From Bacillota bacterium (GTDB taxonomy: Bacteria; Bacillota; Desulfotomaculia; Desulfotomaculales; Ammonificaceae), in contig JBFMBK010000009.1 of NCBI GenBank assembly GCA_040755295.1, positions 51,640 through 115,639 on the forward strand: a DNA stretch of 64,000 nucleotides. Reading direction: 5' to 3'. The notes under the pieces were generated by a model that was not told where the DNA came from, searched no databases, and saw only the letters and a program-made list of their open reading frames with translations. Positions within the stretch are counted from its first letter, which is position 1. Each line of letters starts with the position of its first letter. Of this stretch, positions 16,646-25,162 are shown piece by piece. Both the position numbers and the translations under genes were made by a program.

Positions 16646-17317
16646 ATGGCGAACGAACAAGAGTGCCCGCGTGGCGCCATTCTCCAGCGTGATAAAGAAA
16701 CCTACGCTATCGTACCGCGGTTTGCGCCCGCCGGCGTGATGGACGCCGCCGTATTCCGGCGGTTGGCGGACGTGATAGAAAAGTACGGCATTCCCGTGGC
16801 GAAGATTACTTCCGCGCAGCGGATTGCCCTGGTCGGGATAAAACCCGAGGACGTGGAAGCGATTTGGGCCGACCTAGGGGTGGGGCCTGCCCCGGCGACG
16901 GGGCACTGCGTACACTACGTACAGGCTTGCCCGGGGAACGCTTTTTGCCGTTTCGGACAGCAGGATTCCCTGGGTTTGGGCGCGCGCCTGGACAAATTAC
17001 TCGTCGGGTACGGTGAGTTTGCGCACAAGGTGAAAATCGGACTTTCCGGCTGCACTTTCAACTGCGGGGAATCCTGGCTCAGGGATTTCGGGGCTTTCGG
17101 TAAACCCAAGGGCTGGACGGTGATTGCCGGTGGAACCAGCGGCGGCAGGCCGCGGATCGGCGACGAAATGGCGCGGGACGTGGACGGTGAAACGGTGGTC
17201 GCTCTGGCCCGAAAGGCGCTGGATCTTTACGGGGAACTTGCGAAACGGGGCGAGCGACTGGGCCGTACAATTGAACGGGTGGGAGTTGAGGTTTTCCGGG
17301 CCCGCCTTTTAGACTGA
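16646..17317 (+). CDS. Single-module nitrite/sulfite-reductase-like hemoprotein
   Basis: A 223-aa protein with a ferredoxin-like half-domain (about 15-75) and one siroheme/[4Fe-4S] module. The cysteine set is HCVHYVQAC and SGCTFNC (a CX3C pair) in the usual order. It is far shorter than assimilatory enzymes (over 500 aa, two repeats) and resembles small stand-alone homologues of anaerobes, whose substrate is often unknown. It could act on sulfite, nitrite or another substrate. ATG 16646 follows AGGGGGTG; an upstream ATG at 16622 lacks a site. Confidence 0.8.
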   Translation: MANEQECPRGAILQRDKETYAIVPRFAPAGVMDAAVFRRLADVIEKYGIPVAKITSAQRIALVGIKPEDVEAIWADLGVGPAPATGHCVHYVQACPGNAFCRFGQQDSLGLGARLDKLLVGYGEFAHKVKIGLSGCTFNCGESWLRDFGAFGKPKGWTVIAGGTSGGRPRIGDEMARDVDGETVVALARKALDLYGELAKRGERLGRTIERVGVEVFRARLLD

Positions 17318-17329
17318 GGTACATGGGCA

Positions 17330-18016
17330 ATGAGCCTGGTGCCGGTTTTTTGCCGCCTGCGCTGTCCGGAGTGTTATACCGCTTTTCCGGCGGAGGTAAT
17401 GAAGGGTACCGGTTCGGGCGGCTTCCTGGAGAGTGACTTGTGCTACCGGGCGGGCAGCATTTTTGTCTACCCTTTTTTTGTCGTGGTATGTCCCGGCTGC
17501 CGTTTTGCCGCCAACTACGAGGAGTTCGACTATCTGGGCGGGTTTCCCCGTTACAGCGAGTACCACCCGATACAGCGGGCGCTCGGGAAATTCTTGCGCG
17601 AGCAGCGAGCGCTGTATCCCGGGAGCGAAAAGTACCGGCTCGCGGTCATCTGGCAGCGGCGCAGGAAAGCGCCCGTAATGCGTCTCGCGCGCCTCCACCT
17701 GCGCGGGTCATGGTGCGCGCGCTACGAGGGCGACCCGGAGGCGGAGCGCTACCATCAGGAACAGGCGGTCAGGCTTTTCCAGGGGGCGCTCGCGCAGGGG
17801 TGCGGCGGGGTGGAAGCGGCGGTTACCGGCTATCTGGTCGGAGAACTGTACCGCCGGCTGGGAAGGTTCAGCGAGGCGGAATCTGTTTTCGGAGGGCTGA
17901 AGGAGGATTCCCTGCCGGAGTGGCTGCGCCCGGGTTTTCGGGCGATGCGGGATCTTGCCGCGCTCAGGGACGATTCGCCGAAGGTCCTTCCAAGTAACTA
18001 TTCAGCCGTCACTTAA
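17330..18016 (+). CDS. DUF2225 protein
   Basis: A 228-aa cytosolic protein with a zinc-ribbon-like start (CPEC near 12-15, then VVVCPGCRFAANYEEFD near 52-66) and a helical TPR-like back half. These are DUF2225 hallmarks; function unknown. It follows the reductase-like gene by 12 bp. The last seven codons (SNYSAVT and stop) already overlap the left end of the dispersed repeat at 17996-18150, so the element insertion appears to have replaced the original C-terminus. Confidence 0.8.
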   Translation: MSLVPVFCRLRCPECYTAFPAEVMKGTGSGGFLESDLCYRAGSIFVYPFFVVVCPGCRFAANYEEFDYLGGFPRYSEYHPIQRALGKFLREQRALYPGSEKYRLAVIWQRRRKAPVMRLARLHLRGSWCARYEGDPEAERYHQEQAVRLFQGALAQGCGGVEAAVTGYLVGELYRRLGRFSEAESVFGGLKEDSLPEWLRPGFRAMRDLAALRDDSPKVLPSNYSAVT

Positions 18017-18150
18017 CACTTACGGAGCGCGGCGAGAAGTCATGCAGTGCAAGGAAGACCGGCGGAGACGAACCGGAGCGTACTGAATACGTACGTGAGG
18101 ATTCGGCTTCGCCGCGCTGACGCAGCAATGCGTTGCTTATCGCCGCGCTC
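17996..18150 (+). repeat. Dispersed structured element, copy A
   Basis: A copy of about 155 bp of a family also found at 22176, 30341, 33470, 49081, 51820, 53025 and 56375. It starts AACTATTCAGCCGT, like the reverse copy at 51820-51974, with a small CCGT/ACGG hairpin. It then shares GCGCGGCGAGAAGT, ACGAACCGGAGCGTAC, GTACGTGAGGATTCGGCT and GCAATGCGTTGCTTATCG with the others. The two halves form one long imperfect hairpin. It sits between convergent genes, not in front of a start codon. Confidence 0.85.
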
Positions 18151-18162
18151 TTCATCAGTACG

Positions 18163-18477
18163 TTACCCTTCTGCGACCGTAGCGAGAACCCGGTCGCCGG
18201 TTGCTTCAAACCCTGAATCCCCGTACATTTTTGCCAGCGTTCCATCCGCCGAATCGTAAAATAGGTAGACTTCTTTGCGTCTTTCCGTCAAATCACGGCA
18301 AAGGTGCAACGTGCAGTCCCGGGAAAACCCCTGCCTCCGGTACGCTTCCTTCGTAAAGACTCCTCCGACCATCGCCGTATCGCCGGTTTCGGTCGTCGTC
18401 AGGGCGCATGACACGATACGGCTGCCTTCGTTGTGCCGCAGCGCGGCATGGGTGATCCCTTGTAAAATATCAGGCAC
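18163..18477 (-). pseudogene. Truncated GNAT acetyltransferase
   Basis: 104 aa covering the C-terminal half of a GNAT domain: the acetyl-CoA loop lies in FTKEAYRRQGFSRDC, followed by LYFYD-like VYLFYDSADG and GFEATGD. The N-terminal half is missing. The frame begins with THAALRHNEG, a segment also seen at the end of nadC and at 21955, so the 5' part was probably replaced by repeat DNA. Most likely a decayed gene; activity would need the lost half. Confidence 0.7.
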
Positions 18478-18652
18478 AAGCTCTTTCCTGAATCGCAGCC
18501 TTTGACTTAGTGTTTTCCACTGTTAGCTGAGGACTGAGGACTTTCGACTGAGGGACTTGACCCGCAATCCGTAACAACTATTGTTGCTTTTCCCTGTCAT
18601 GCGGACTTAGGACTGTCGACTGAGGACTTGATTTGCGGCTTGTAACTTTCTG
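18478..18652. repeat. Intergenic short-word repeats
   Basis: Two rounds of the words CTGAGGACTGAGGACTTTCGA and related GCAATCCGTAAC/CGGCTTGTAAC motifs, the same class as in 2223-2464 and 24979-25100. No gene. Confidence 0.65.
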
Positions 18653-20302
18653 TTACTTTATCCGCACACCCCAGATCTTTTGTCCCCTGGTGCCGACCAC
18701 GACCATGTCATCGAAGACCGCGGGGGAACCCTCGACATTGGCGCCCAGGTTGACCTTATCGCGGATTATGCCTTTCCTTCCGTCGATCAGGTACATACTG
18801 CCGCCGGAGTCGCAGAAGACGATGTAACCCTTCCCGCCCGGGGTATAGACATCGACCGGCGAACTCCAGGAGTAATAGGGAAGCGCTATCTCCCACACGG
18901 TCTTGCCGCTATCTTTATTAAAGGCGACGAGCCTTCCTCCTTTCGGCCCGTTGCACCGGGCGATGCTGTAAATCACCAGGTCGGAGATGTCATGTTTGCC
19001 TAACGCGGGGGTGGCGAGCGTTCCGCCGTTCTCGTAAACATTGTGGGAACACGAAAAGGACCTTTCCCACATCGTCGTGCCTGTTAAGGCGTTAATTTTC
19101 CTGACGTAGGAGGATCCGCCCTTTCTCTGTTTATCCACCTCGCAGGCGGTGTAAAGAACGGCGCCGCCGCCTTCCTCCTCCAGGACCGCGGTACTGTCCG
19201 TGTCGTCGGTTACACTCCGCGCCCACACGGGGACAAGCGTATTTAAATCCAGACACTGCAGCACCCCGTCGTTGTCCGCGAAATAGGCGAAGTGCTTATA
19301 AACGGCGACGGAGTCTTCTATGCCGCTTTGCCTGTTAAGCGAACAGCGGTAACGGTACCTTACCTCTTCCGGATTGATTTGCAGAAGGCCGCGTTCGGGG
19401 TCGAAAGCGGTGTTCAGCTTTATGATATAAACGAGGCCGTTCTCGCCGGCTTCGATGAGCGTGTCCGCGCCGGCGTGGACCAGGCTGTTTGAATCGAACG
19501 CCCCCCAACCTTTCAGCGCAGGTTTATCGTGCCCGTTGATAAAGAACATAAGCCTTTCGTCAAGCAGGCTGTAAACGCTGAAACCTATGGGAACCCGCTT
19601 GCCGTTCACGGCGTCTATCCCCTGGCCTACATAAAGCAGCGGAATCCCCCTGGGGTCCACGGAAACGCTTCCCTTAACGGGGCCCGGCATGTTGATCGGG
19701 GGGCGGGTCGGTTCGCCCGTTCCAAGGTCGAGAAAGTAGACCCTGCCGTCCAGTGCCCCGCAAATGACTTCTTTCAGGCCTTCCTTCTTTTTGGCGGCCG
19801 GGAAAAGGTTCATTTTCTGCTTCAGGTTTTCGTTCCATTTGATTATCACCGGCTGTCCCGTCCAGCCGACACCGGTCCAGGAGTCTATCCGACCCGTCCG
19901 GCGGCTCCATACCTTCTCCAGTTTTTCAAGGGTTACGCCTGCGCACCCGTAACTGGCGGAGTCCCGGTAATTGTTGCCTCTGAAGCAAACCACACCTTCT
20001 ACCCCGGTGTAGTCCGAGGACGCGTCGAATGATAAATCACCGTTTCTTTTAAAGGGTTGGACGACCTTTTTACCGCTGAAAACCAGGGTTTTAAAATTCA
20101 AAGCGGAAGGAAGGTTGGCCGCGGGAACCTTATGGACGACGGCGGGTTCAACCGTGCCCTTTTCCTCGGATCCTCCGGATACGGGAGAAGGAGAAGCGTT
20201 TCCTCCGTGTTGCGAAAAGCCGATGGCGGAAAACAGGGTCACCGATACCGCGATCAAAACAAACAGACCGGTTATGGGTAGAATAACCTTTAGATTCTTC
20301 AC
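18653..20302 (-). CDS. Exported PQQ-like beta-propeller protein
   Basis: A 549-aa protein with an N-terminal membrane anchor (about 5-28), a Ser/Pro linker, then WD/PQQ-like blades: DGRVYFLDLGTGEPT, ENGLVYIIKLNT, NDGVLQCLDLNTLVPVWAR, GGRLVAFNKDSGKTVWE, GGSMYLIDGRKG. The fold is that of BamB and quinoprotein dehydrogenases, but the catalytic residues of a dehydrogenase are not evident, so it is likely a binding scaffold. GTG 20302 is preferred as start because CGAGG lies 8 nt upstream; a TTG at 20317 is possible. Function unknown. Confidence 0.8.
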   Translation of the reverse strand: MKNLKVILPITGLFVLIAVSVTLFSAIGFSQHGGNASPSPVSGGSEEKGTVEPAVVHKVPAANLPSALNFKTLVFSGKKVVQPFKRNGDLSFDASSDYTGVEGVVCFRGNNYRDSASYGCAGVTLEKLEKVWSRRTGRIDSWTGVGWTGQPVIIKWNENLKQKMNLFPAAKKKEGLKEVICGALDGRVYFLDLGTGEPTRPPINMPGPVKGSVSVDPRGIPLLYVGQGIDAVNGKRVPIGFSVYSLLDERLMFFINGHDKPALKGWGAFDSNSLVHAGADTLIEAGENGLVYIIKLNTAFDPERGLLQINPEEVRYRYRCSLNRQSGIEDSVAVYKHFAYFADNDGVLQCLDLNTLVPVWARSVTDDTDSTAVLEEEGGGAVLYTACEVDKQRKGGSSYVRKINALTGTTMWERSFSCSHNVYENGGTLATPALGKHDISDLVIYSIARCNGPKGGRLVAFNKDSGKTVWEIALPYYSWSSPVDVYTPGGKGYIVFCDSGGSMYLIDGRKGIIRDKVNLGANVEGSPAVFDDMVVVGTRGQKIWGVRIK

Positions 20303-20392
20303 GGCGCAGCCTCGCAAAATCGTTGAAAGGATCCATTCAGGCGTTCCGTTGGCGAAATACCAAGCTAATGGTTGCGTTTAAAGAAGGCAGTG

Positions 20393-20656
20393 CTAAATAT
20401 TGGTATATACGATACAACTATTTGCTTCCGTATGCAAGATGTATTTAAAAACAGCGTGGGATAATGTTGTGTTTTTAAGAACGGTCGACTGCCCCCGCCG
20501 CTCGACGCCGGTTATCATATCATCGAGAACCGCCTCGATTATCTCGTCCTTGCCGGCGAAGTAGCGGCAAAGGGTGCGCTTGCTCACACCGGCGGCCGCA
20601 GCCAGTTCGTCGGTGGTCACAGCGTGGAACCCTTTCTTTCCGGCCAGTTCTTTCAT
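20393..20656 (-). pseudogene. Truncated TetR-family regulator
   Basis: Only the helix-turn-helix half survives (KKGFHAVTTDELAAAAGVSK then RTLCRYFAGKDEIIEAVL); the ligand-binding domain and the first helix are gone. The frame runs directly out of the ABC-2 permease remnant. It may still make an 87-aa DNA-binding fragment but is most likely dead. Confidence 0.75.
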
Positions 20657-20935
20657 TGCGTTTGGAAATGTCCCGCCAGAGGTATTGCACGCCGATACCC
20701 TTGAGCATAATCCCCCGCAGGATATCGAGAAAATAGGTCAGGGGGATGAGGTTGCCGATGTATCGGATGACGGCCGGCATGGAAGAGCGCGGGAAGATGA
20801 ACCCGCGCAGGAGCACGCTCGGCAGCCGCGTTCCCTTTCCCGCACCAGGGCGAAAGCCGTAAGCATAACGGTGATGTTCTGCACAAAAGCCAGGAGATGC
20901 CGGGATTGGGCTCCGCCCGACTGTTTCCGCAATGG
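20657..20935 (-). pseudogene. Decayed ABC-2 type permease
   Basis: Two pieces of an ABC-2 (DrrB/YhfS-like) permease in different frames: FVQNITVMLTAFALVRERERG, and then, after a deletion of about 100 codons, LLRGFIFPRSSMPAVIRYIG with LIPLTYFLDILRGIMLKGIG. It is fused directly to the TetR remnant, so a former TetR-regulated efflux locus has collapsed by internal deletions. No ATPase gene remains in the window. Confidence 0.75.
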
Positions 20936-20976
20936 CTCTACTACTTGACTCGTAACCTGCGATTCGTGACCCGCGA

Positions 20977-21858
20977 CTAAATAAGAAGTATTTCGTCAAA
21001 ACCGACACGCGCCAGAAACCCGGTTCTTCCGGTGCTTACCGCCTGCACATAATCGTATAACTGGATGCCGCCTCTCGGACCTTCTTCACCGGTGGGGCTC
21101 GGGATGTGCCATCTGAGGGCGATAACTTCCGTGCCTGCGGGCAGCGGCGTCCCTGTGGAACCTATCTGAGGCCAGTCTAAAAGGGTGACATCCCGCATGA
21201 TCAGATGAACCCTTTTACGCCCCTGCGCCACAAGATCGATCCGTCTTAAGGCCAGCGGAACCAGGTCGGCGACGGCGGGGTCACCGCTCACGCCGCCGAG
21301 AGCAGTCCTGACCTGCCGGTTGAGGCCGAGCCTGCCGAAACTGATCACGGTGTAAGCCCGCACTACATCGCAAGGATTCCGGAGCAACTGCAGTAAATAG
21401 GGGATAGCCCTGCGTCCCAGCGCTTCCCACTGGAAAGAGCCGATGTAGTAAATACCGTGAATCTGGAGCGGGTTGAGCATATCGCAGTACTGCGCCGCCG
21501 TCCGCTCCCAGGTCTCTTTAAGTTGTGCGGGGTCGGGGATTTCGGGTGCGATAAGTAGTTCGGAGCCTGCCAGAATGTAATTCGGGTCGGGTATCTGGTT
21601 GATTCGCGCCAGCACTTCTATTGTGGTGCCGAACTCGCGGGCAAGACACCAAAGGGTGTCTCCCGGGCGCACGACATAATAGGGGCCGCCGCCGGCTTTC
21701 GGCAGGTCGAGCCCCGGTTCCGGGATGATCAGGACCTCACCGGGGTAGATGATATCCGGGTTGCAGATCACATTGGCGCCGAGTATCGCGTCTATGGTGG
21801 TGCCGAAACGCCCCGCAATAAGGTACAAGGTATCTCCGGACCGAACGAAATACAGCAT
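20977..21858 (-). CDS. Double-LysM protein with HEAT-like domain
   Basis: A 293-aa protein without an obvious signal peptide. Two LysM peptidoglycan-binding modules (1-48, YFVRSGDTLYLIAGRFGTT; 60-106, YYVVRPGDTLWCLAREFGTT) are followed by a HEAT-like helical part (about 115-205) and a beta-rich end (about 215-293). Such LysM proteins often belong to the spore coat or cortex of Clostridia, and synthesis in the mother cell would explain the lack of a signal. Substrate unknown. Confidence 0.8.
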   Translation of the reverse strand: MLYFVRSGDTLYLIAGRFGTTIDAILGANVICNPDIIYPGEVLIIPEPGLDLPKAGGGPYYVVRPGDTLWCLAREFGTTIEVLARINQIPDPNYILAGSELLIAPEIPDPAQLKETWERTAAQYCDMLNPLQIHGIYYIGSFQWEALGRRAIPYLLQLLRNPCDVVRAYTVISFGRLGLNRQVRTALGGVSGDPAVADLVPLALRRIDLVAQGRKRVHLIMRDVTLLDWPQIGSTGTPLPAGTEVIALRWHIPSPTGEEGPRGGIQLYDYVQAVSTGRTGFLARVGFDEILLI

Positions 21859-21954
21859 GGGTTCTTCCCTCCTTAGTTATCATGATATTTCGGAAACTGA
21901 ATAAGTGTTTCTTGATAAAGCTTCCGCCCGTTATGCCGGACGGCGGTGAAGGAG

Positions 21955-22070
21955 TCGCCTATGCCGCGTTGCGGCACAACGAAAAATGAAAAACATTTTC
22001 ATAACGTTTTGTGCCTGAGCGCAGCGAAAGGCATGGTTATAAGAATGAAAATCGGAACGGTAAGGCATTT
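21955..22070 (+). repeat. Partial copy of dispersed-element flank
   Basis: Carries TGCCGCGTTGCGGCACAACGA, found also at the ends of nadC (near 30308) and the GNAT remnant, followed by a TTTGTGCCTGAGCGCAGCG...GGCAT...ATAAGAATGAAAAT block that recurs at 52970-53020. It lies between the LysM gene and copy B. It suggests that the elements have longer, mosaic left flanks. Confidence 0.6.
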
Positions 22071-22175
22071 GCCTGTTATCCGGATTTGTTTTCTTGAGCG
22101 CCTTGGCGGTTGATTCTATTTTCTGAGGAGTTCGCCATGCTGCCGAAGACGGCACCACGTCGAATGAAAATGAGG

Positions 22176-22296
22176 ACCCTTAAGCTGGTCACTTAGAAGC
22201 AGTGACGTAACAAAGGCGGAACGCGGCGAGAAGTGATGCAGCAATGCGTTACTTATCGCCGCGCCCGGCGAAAGAAGCACTATTTTCAAGAGGAGG
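22176..22296 (+). repeat. Dispersed structured element, copy B (short, in amidase leader)
   Basis: The cleanest copy, about 120 bp. The left hairpin is GTCACT (22188-22193), a 7-nt loop and AGTGAC (22201-22206). The main stem pairs 22222-22240 with 22245-22263 (16 Watson-Crick, 2 wobble, 1 mismatch) and is closed by GCAA, a GNRA tetraloop. A conserved tail (AAAGAAGCACTATTTTC) then leads into AGGAGG of the amidase gene 8 nt upstream of its ATG. The fold and position suggest that it is a transcribed 5' leader. Confidence 0.85.
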
Positions 22297-22304
22297 TAAT
22301 TGGG

Positions 22305-23030
22305 ATGCTGGTGTGCCTAGACCCCGGTCACGGGGGCTACGATCCGGGAGCGACAGGGCCGTCAGGATTAAAAGAAAAGGACGTCAACCTTGAGGTTGCG
22401 CTCAAGACCGGTTCTTATCTTGAGAGAGCGAGAGTAGGCGTGATTTTTACGCGGAATAGTGATCAGGTTCCGTGGCCCGCGGATAAAAACAAGGATCTTG
22501 CCGCGCGGTGTGAGATAGCGAACAAGGCGGGCACCGACCTTTTTGTCAGCGTTCACTGCAACGGCGCAAACGATCCGAAGGCTAACGGAACGGAAACCTA
22601 TTCCTTCAGCGACACGGGACCGGGAGCCGATGCCGCAAAACTGGTGCAGGCCGAACTATTGGAAGCACTCAAGCTGCGCGACCGGGGCACCAAAACGGCC
22701 AGGTTTTACGTCCTCCGGCACACCGTTATGCCGGCGGTGCTCACGGAGCTTGCTTTCATCAGCAACCCTCATGAAGAGCATCTTCTGGCGCTTCCGGGGG
22801 CCAGGACTATTATGGCGCGGGCGATAGCGCGTGCGGCAGCCCGCCATTTTGGTGTGGAATTGCCGGAAGAAGAGCCGCGGCTGGTTATAAACGGCCGACC
22901 CGCACTCGGCGTGCCCTTTAAGATAGTCGACGGTAAGACCTGGGTTGAACTGCGTTCCTTTGTTGAGGCCATCGGGGGTACGGTGCAGTGGGACGAAAGA
23001 ACTAAAACCGTAAACGTAACAACAAGATAG
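22305..23030 (+). CDS. N-acetylmuramoyl-L-alanine amidase with Cu-amine-oxidase-like tail
   Basis: A 241-aa amidase_3 enzyme, cleaving the lactyl-L-Ala bond of peptidoglycan. It shows the Zn-binding DPGHGGYDPGA start (H9), DLFVSVHCNGA, and the catalytic Glu in VLTELAFISNP. A C-terminal module (about 185-240; VPFKIVDGKTWVELRSFVEA) is one copper-amine-oxidase-like repeat. There is no signal peptide, so it may act in the mother cell or leave by another route. ATG 22305 follows AGGAGG; the longer frame from 22233 only reads through repeat B. Confidence 0.88.
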   Translation: MLVCLDPGHGGYDPGATGPSGLKEKDVNLEVALKTGSYLERARVGVIFTRNSDQVPWPADKNKDLAARCEIANKAGTDLFVSVHCNGANDPKANGTETYSFSDTGPGADAAKLVQAELLEALKLRDRGTKTARFYVLRHTVMPAVLTELAFISNPHEEHLLALPGARTIMARAIARAAARHFGVELPEEEPRLVINGRPALGVPFKIVDGKTWVELRSFVEAIGGTVQWDERTKTVNVTTR

Positions 23031-23267
23031 GCGTTTTTTTCAGTTCGCCCCGCCAAAACTACCGGTCGGGATTAGTTGATTGCTTTGTTTGATGCTCATA
23101 TGATAATATACTGGCTGATGAGGGCGGCATCGATCGGGAGCCGCACCACCAATTTCTTTTTTACAGGCAAATCCGCTTGGAGCCGGTAAGGACCGAGACG
23201 GGGGTAGCAGTGTATTATACCTTTCGGACGGCCCGGAGGTATTTTCTTTTTTTAAGGGGGTGGGGTT

Positions 23268-24134
23268 TTGCATCAACATCCAAAGGTGGCCGTAATCGGG
23301 GCGGGCCGCGTTGGTTCCGCCCTGGCCCTGAGTCTGACAGAAAGGGGCTATCCGGTGGCGGCGGTGGCAAGCCGGAGCGCGGCTTCGGCCGAGCGTCTCG
23401 CCGCGAAGGTGGGCGCAAGGGTCTGCGCGGCGGCGGAAGCGGCGCGGGAAGGCGAACTGGTGTTCGTAACGACTCCCGACGGTGTTATCGGGACGACGGC
23501 GGCGGAAATCGCCCGCGAAGGGGGCATCCGCGGGGGCCAGTATGTGGCCCATGTAAGCGGCGCGCACCCGGCGGCGATCTTAATGCCGGCAAAGGAAGCC
23601 GGCGCGGTGGTGTTTTCGCTGCATCCGCTGCAGTCTTTCGCGACGCCGGAGCTTGCACTGGAGCGCCTGCCCGGTTCGTACTTCACCTTTGAAGGCGACC
23701 GGGACGCCTATCCGCTGGCGCGACAGCTGGTAGACGACCTGGGCGGCAGCCTTTTTCAGATAGAGGCGGCGGCAAAGCCGCTCTATCACGCCGCAGCCTG
23801 TGTCGCCTCCAATTATCTTGTCACGCTGCTTGATCTGGTGCTCGTCCTCGCCGGGCAGTCCGGTTTGCCGCGGGCCGATATTTTGCCCGCTTTCCTTCCT
23901 TTGATCCAGGGCACCATAAACAATGTAAGCGAGGTGGGACCGATTGCCGCGCTTACAGGACCGGTCGCCCGCGGGGACAGCGGGACGATCCGGCAGCACG
24001 CCGCGGCGATGGGGAAGGAAGAATGGGGGCTTTACCGTCTGATCGGACTTTTTACCGTGAAAATAGCCCGGGAGAAGGGTTTATCACCCGAAGCGGCAGA
24101 AGAACTCCAAAAAATTTTCAGCGAGGTGAAGTGA
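23268..24134 (+). CDS. Rossmann/DUF2520 dehydrogenase, candidate ketopantoate reductase
   Basis: A 288-aa NAD(P)-dependent dehydrogenase-like protein: an N-terminal Rossmann domain with VAVIGAGRVGSALA (about 8-21), then the DUF2520 helical domain (about 130-285) with HAAACVASNYLVTLLD. The overall fold is like PanE and F420-dependent NADP oxidoreductases. It stands 1 bp before panB in a cluster that has panB, panC and panD but no recognisable panE, so it may reduce ketopantoate. TTG start with AAGGGGGTGGGG upstream. The reaction is inference. Confidence 0.8.
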   Translation: MHQHPKVAVIGAGRVGSALALSLTERGYPVAAVASRSAASAERLAAKVGARVCAAAEAAREGELVFVTTPDGVIGTTAAEIAREGGIRGGQYVAHVSGAHPAAILMPAKEAGAVVFSLHPLQSFATPELALERLPGSYFTFEGDRDAYPLARQLVDDLGGSLFQIEAAAKPLYHAAACVASNYLVTLLDLVLVLAGQSGLPRADILPAFLPLIQGTINNVSEVGPIAALTGPVARGDSGTIRQHAAAMGKEEWGLYRLIGLFTVKIAREKGLSPEAAEELQKIFSEVK

Positions 24135-24135
24135 A

Positions 24136-24978
24136 ATGTCCAAGGAACGGGTGACAACGGCGGATCTCAGGCGGTGGAAAGACGAAAAGCGACCGATAAC
24201 GATGCTTACCGCCTACGATTTTCCCACCGCCAGACTGGTGGACGAGTCGGGGATAGACACCATTCTGGTCGGGGATTCGCTGGGCAACGTTATTCTCGGG
24301 TACGACTCCACTCTGCCCGTTACGATGGAAGAAATGCTCCATCATACGAAGGCGGTGGCGCGGGGCGCCTTCCGGGCGATGGTGATCGGGGACATGCCGT
24401 TCATGTCTTACCAGGTTTCCGTAGAAGAAGCGGTTTATAACGCAGGCCGTTTCTTAAAGGAGGCGGGAGCGCAGGCGGTTAAGCTTGAAGGCGGGCAGGA
24501 TTGGGCCGATACGGTAAAAGCGATTGCGGTCAGCGGCATCCCGGTGGTCGGGCACATCGGACTGACGCCGCAGTACGTGCACCAGCTCGGGGGCTACCGG
24601 GTGCAGGGCCGGCAGGCCCAAGCCGCCCGGCGCCTCGTGCAGGATGCGGTCAGTCTCGCGGAGGCGGGCGCCTGCGCCATAGTGCTGGAGTGTGTGCCTT
24701 CCGAGGTGGCCCGGCGGATAACGGAGAGGGTGCCGGTGCCTACCATAGGCATAGGGGCGGGTTCCGACTGCGACGGGCAGGTGCTGGTTTCGCACGATCT
24801 TCTCGGGCTTTACGGCGGTTTTTCACCCAAGTTCGCCAAACGTTACGCCAACCTGGTGGATGAAATCAAGCGGGCGTTGGAGGCCTACCGGGAAGAGGTT
24901 TTGAAAAAGGAATTTCCTTGCCCCGAGCATTCTTTCTCCATGCCGGCGGAGGAACTGGATGATTTCTTGAAAGAGTAG
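24136..24978 (+). CDS. panB: 3-methyl-2-oxobutanoate hydroxymethyltransferase
   Basis: Forms ketopantoate from 2-oxoisovalerate and 5,10-methylene-tetrahydrofolate, the first committed step to pantothenate and CoA. 280 aa, with family signatures ITMLTAYDFPTARLVDESG, ILVGDSLGNVILGYDST, DMPFMSYQ, VKLEGG, VVGHIGLTPQ and IGIGAG. Metal-binding Asp/Glu residues sit in these motifs. Directly downstream of the DUF2520 gene. Confidence 0.97.
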   Translation: MSKERVTTADLRRWKDEKRPITMLTAYDFPTARLVDESGIDTILVGDSLGNVILGYDSTLPVTMEEMLHHTKAVARGAFRAMVIGDMPFMSYQVSVEEAVYNAGRFLKEAGAQAVKLEGGQDWADTVKAIAVSGIPVVGHIGLTPQYVHQLGGYRVQGRQAQAARRLVQDAVSLAEAGACAIVLECVPSEVARRITERVPVPTIGIGAGSDCDGQVLVSHDLLGLYGGFSPKFAKRYANLVDEIKRALEAYREEVLKKEFPCPEHSFSMPAEELDDFLKE

Positions 24979-25130
24979 TCGTAAGTCACGGGAAGTTCCA
25001 AGTTGAAAGTCCTCAGTCCTCAGTCCTCAGTCCGGGGGCATTGGGGAAACAATAACAGTCGCAAGTTGCGGGTCACGGGTTACGGGTTAGATTTTTTATA
25101 CTGCATACTGATGACTGACTACTGGATAAT
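24979..25130. repeat. Short-word repeats within the pan cluster
   Basis: CCTCAGTCCTCAGTCCTCAGT (three CTCAGTC units), then GCAAGTTGCGGGTCACGGGTTACGGGTT words. It separates panB from panC by 184 bp although the rest of the cluster is tightly packed. Same class as other gaps in this window. Confidence 0.65.
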
Positions 25131-25162
25131 AAGCCTTGAATACTCACCAAGGAGTAAGTATT

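Noticed and set aside
22233..22304. N-terminal extension of the amidase
   Set aside because: These codons are inside element copy B; AGGAGG and ATG 22305 give the correct start.
23031..23267. T-box or riboswitch before the pan cluster
   Set aside because: A GCGGC/GCCGC hairpin is present, but no T-box sequence or other conserved core was found; it may just be a terminator of the amidase gene.
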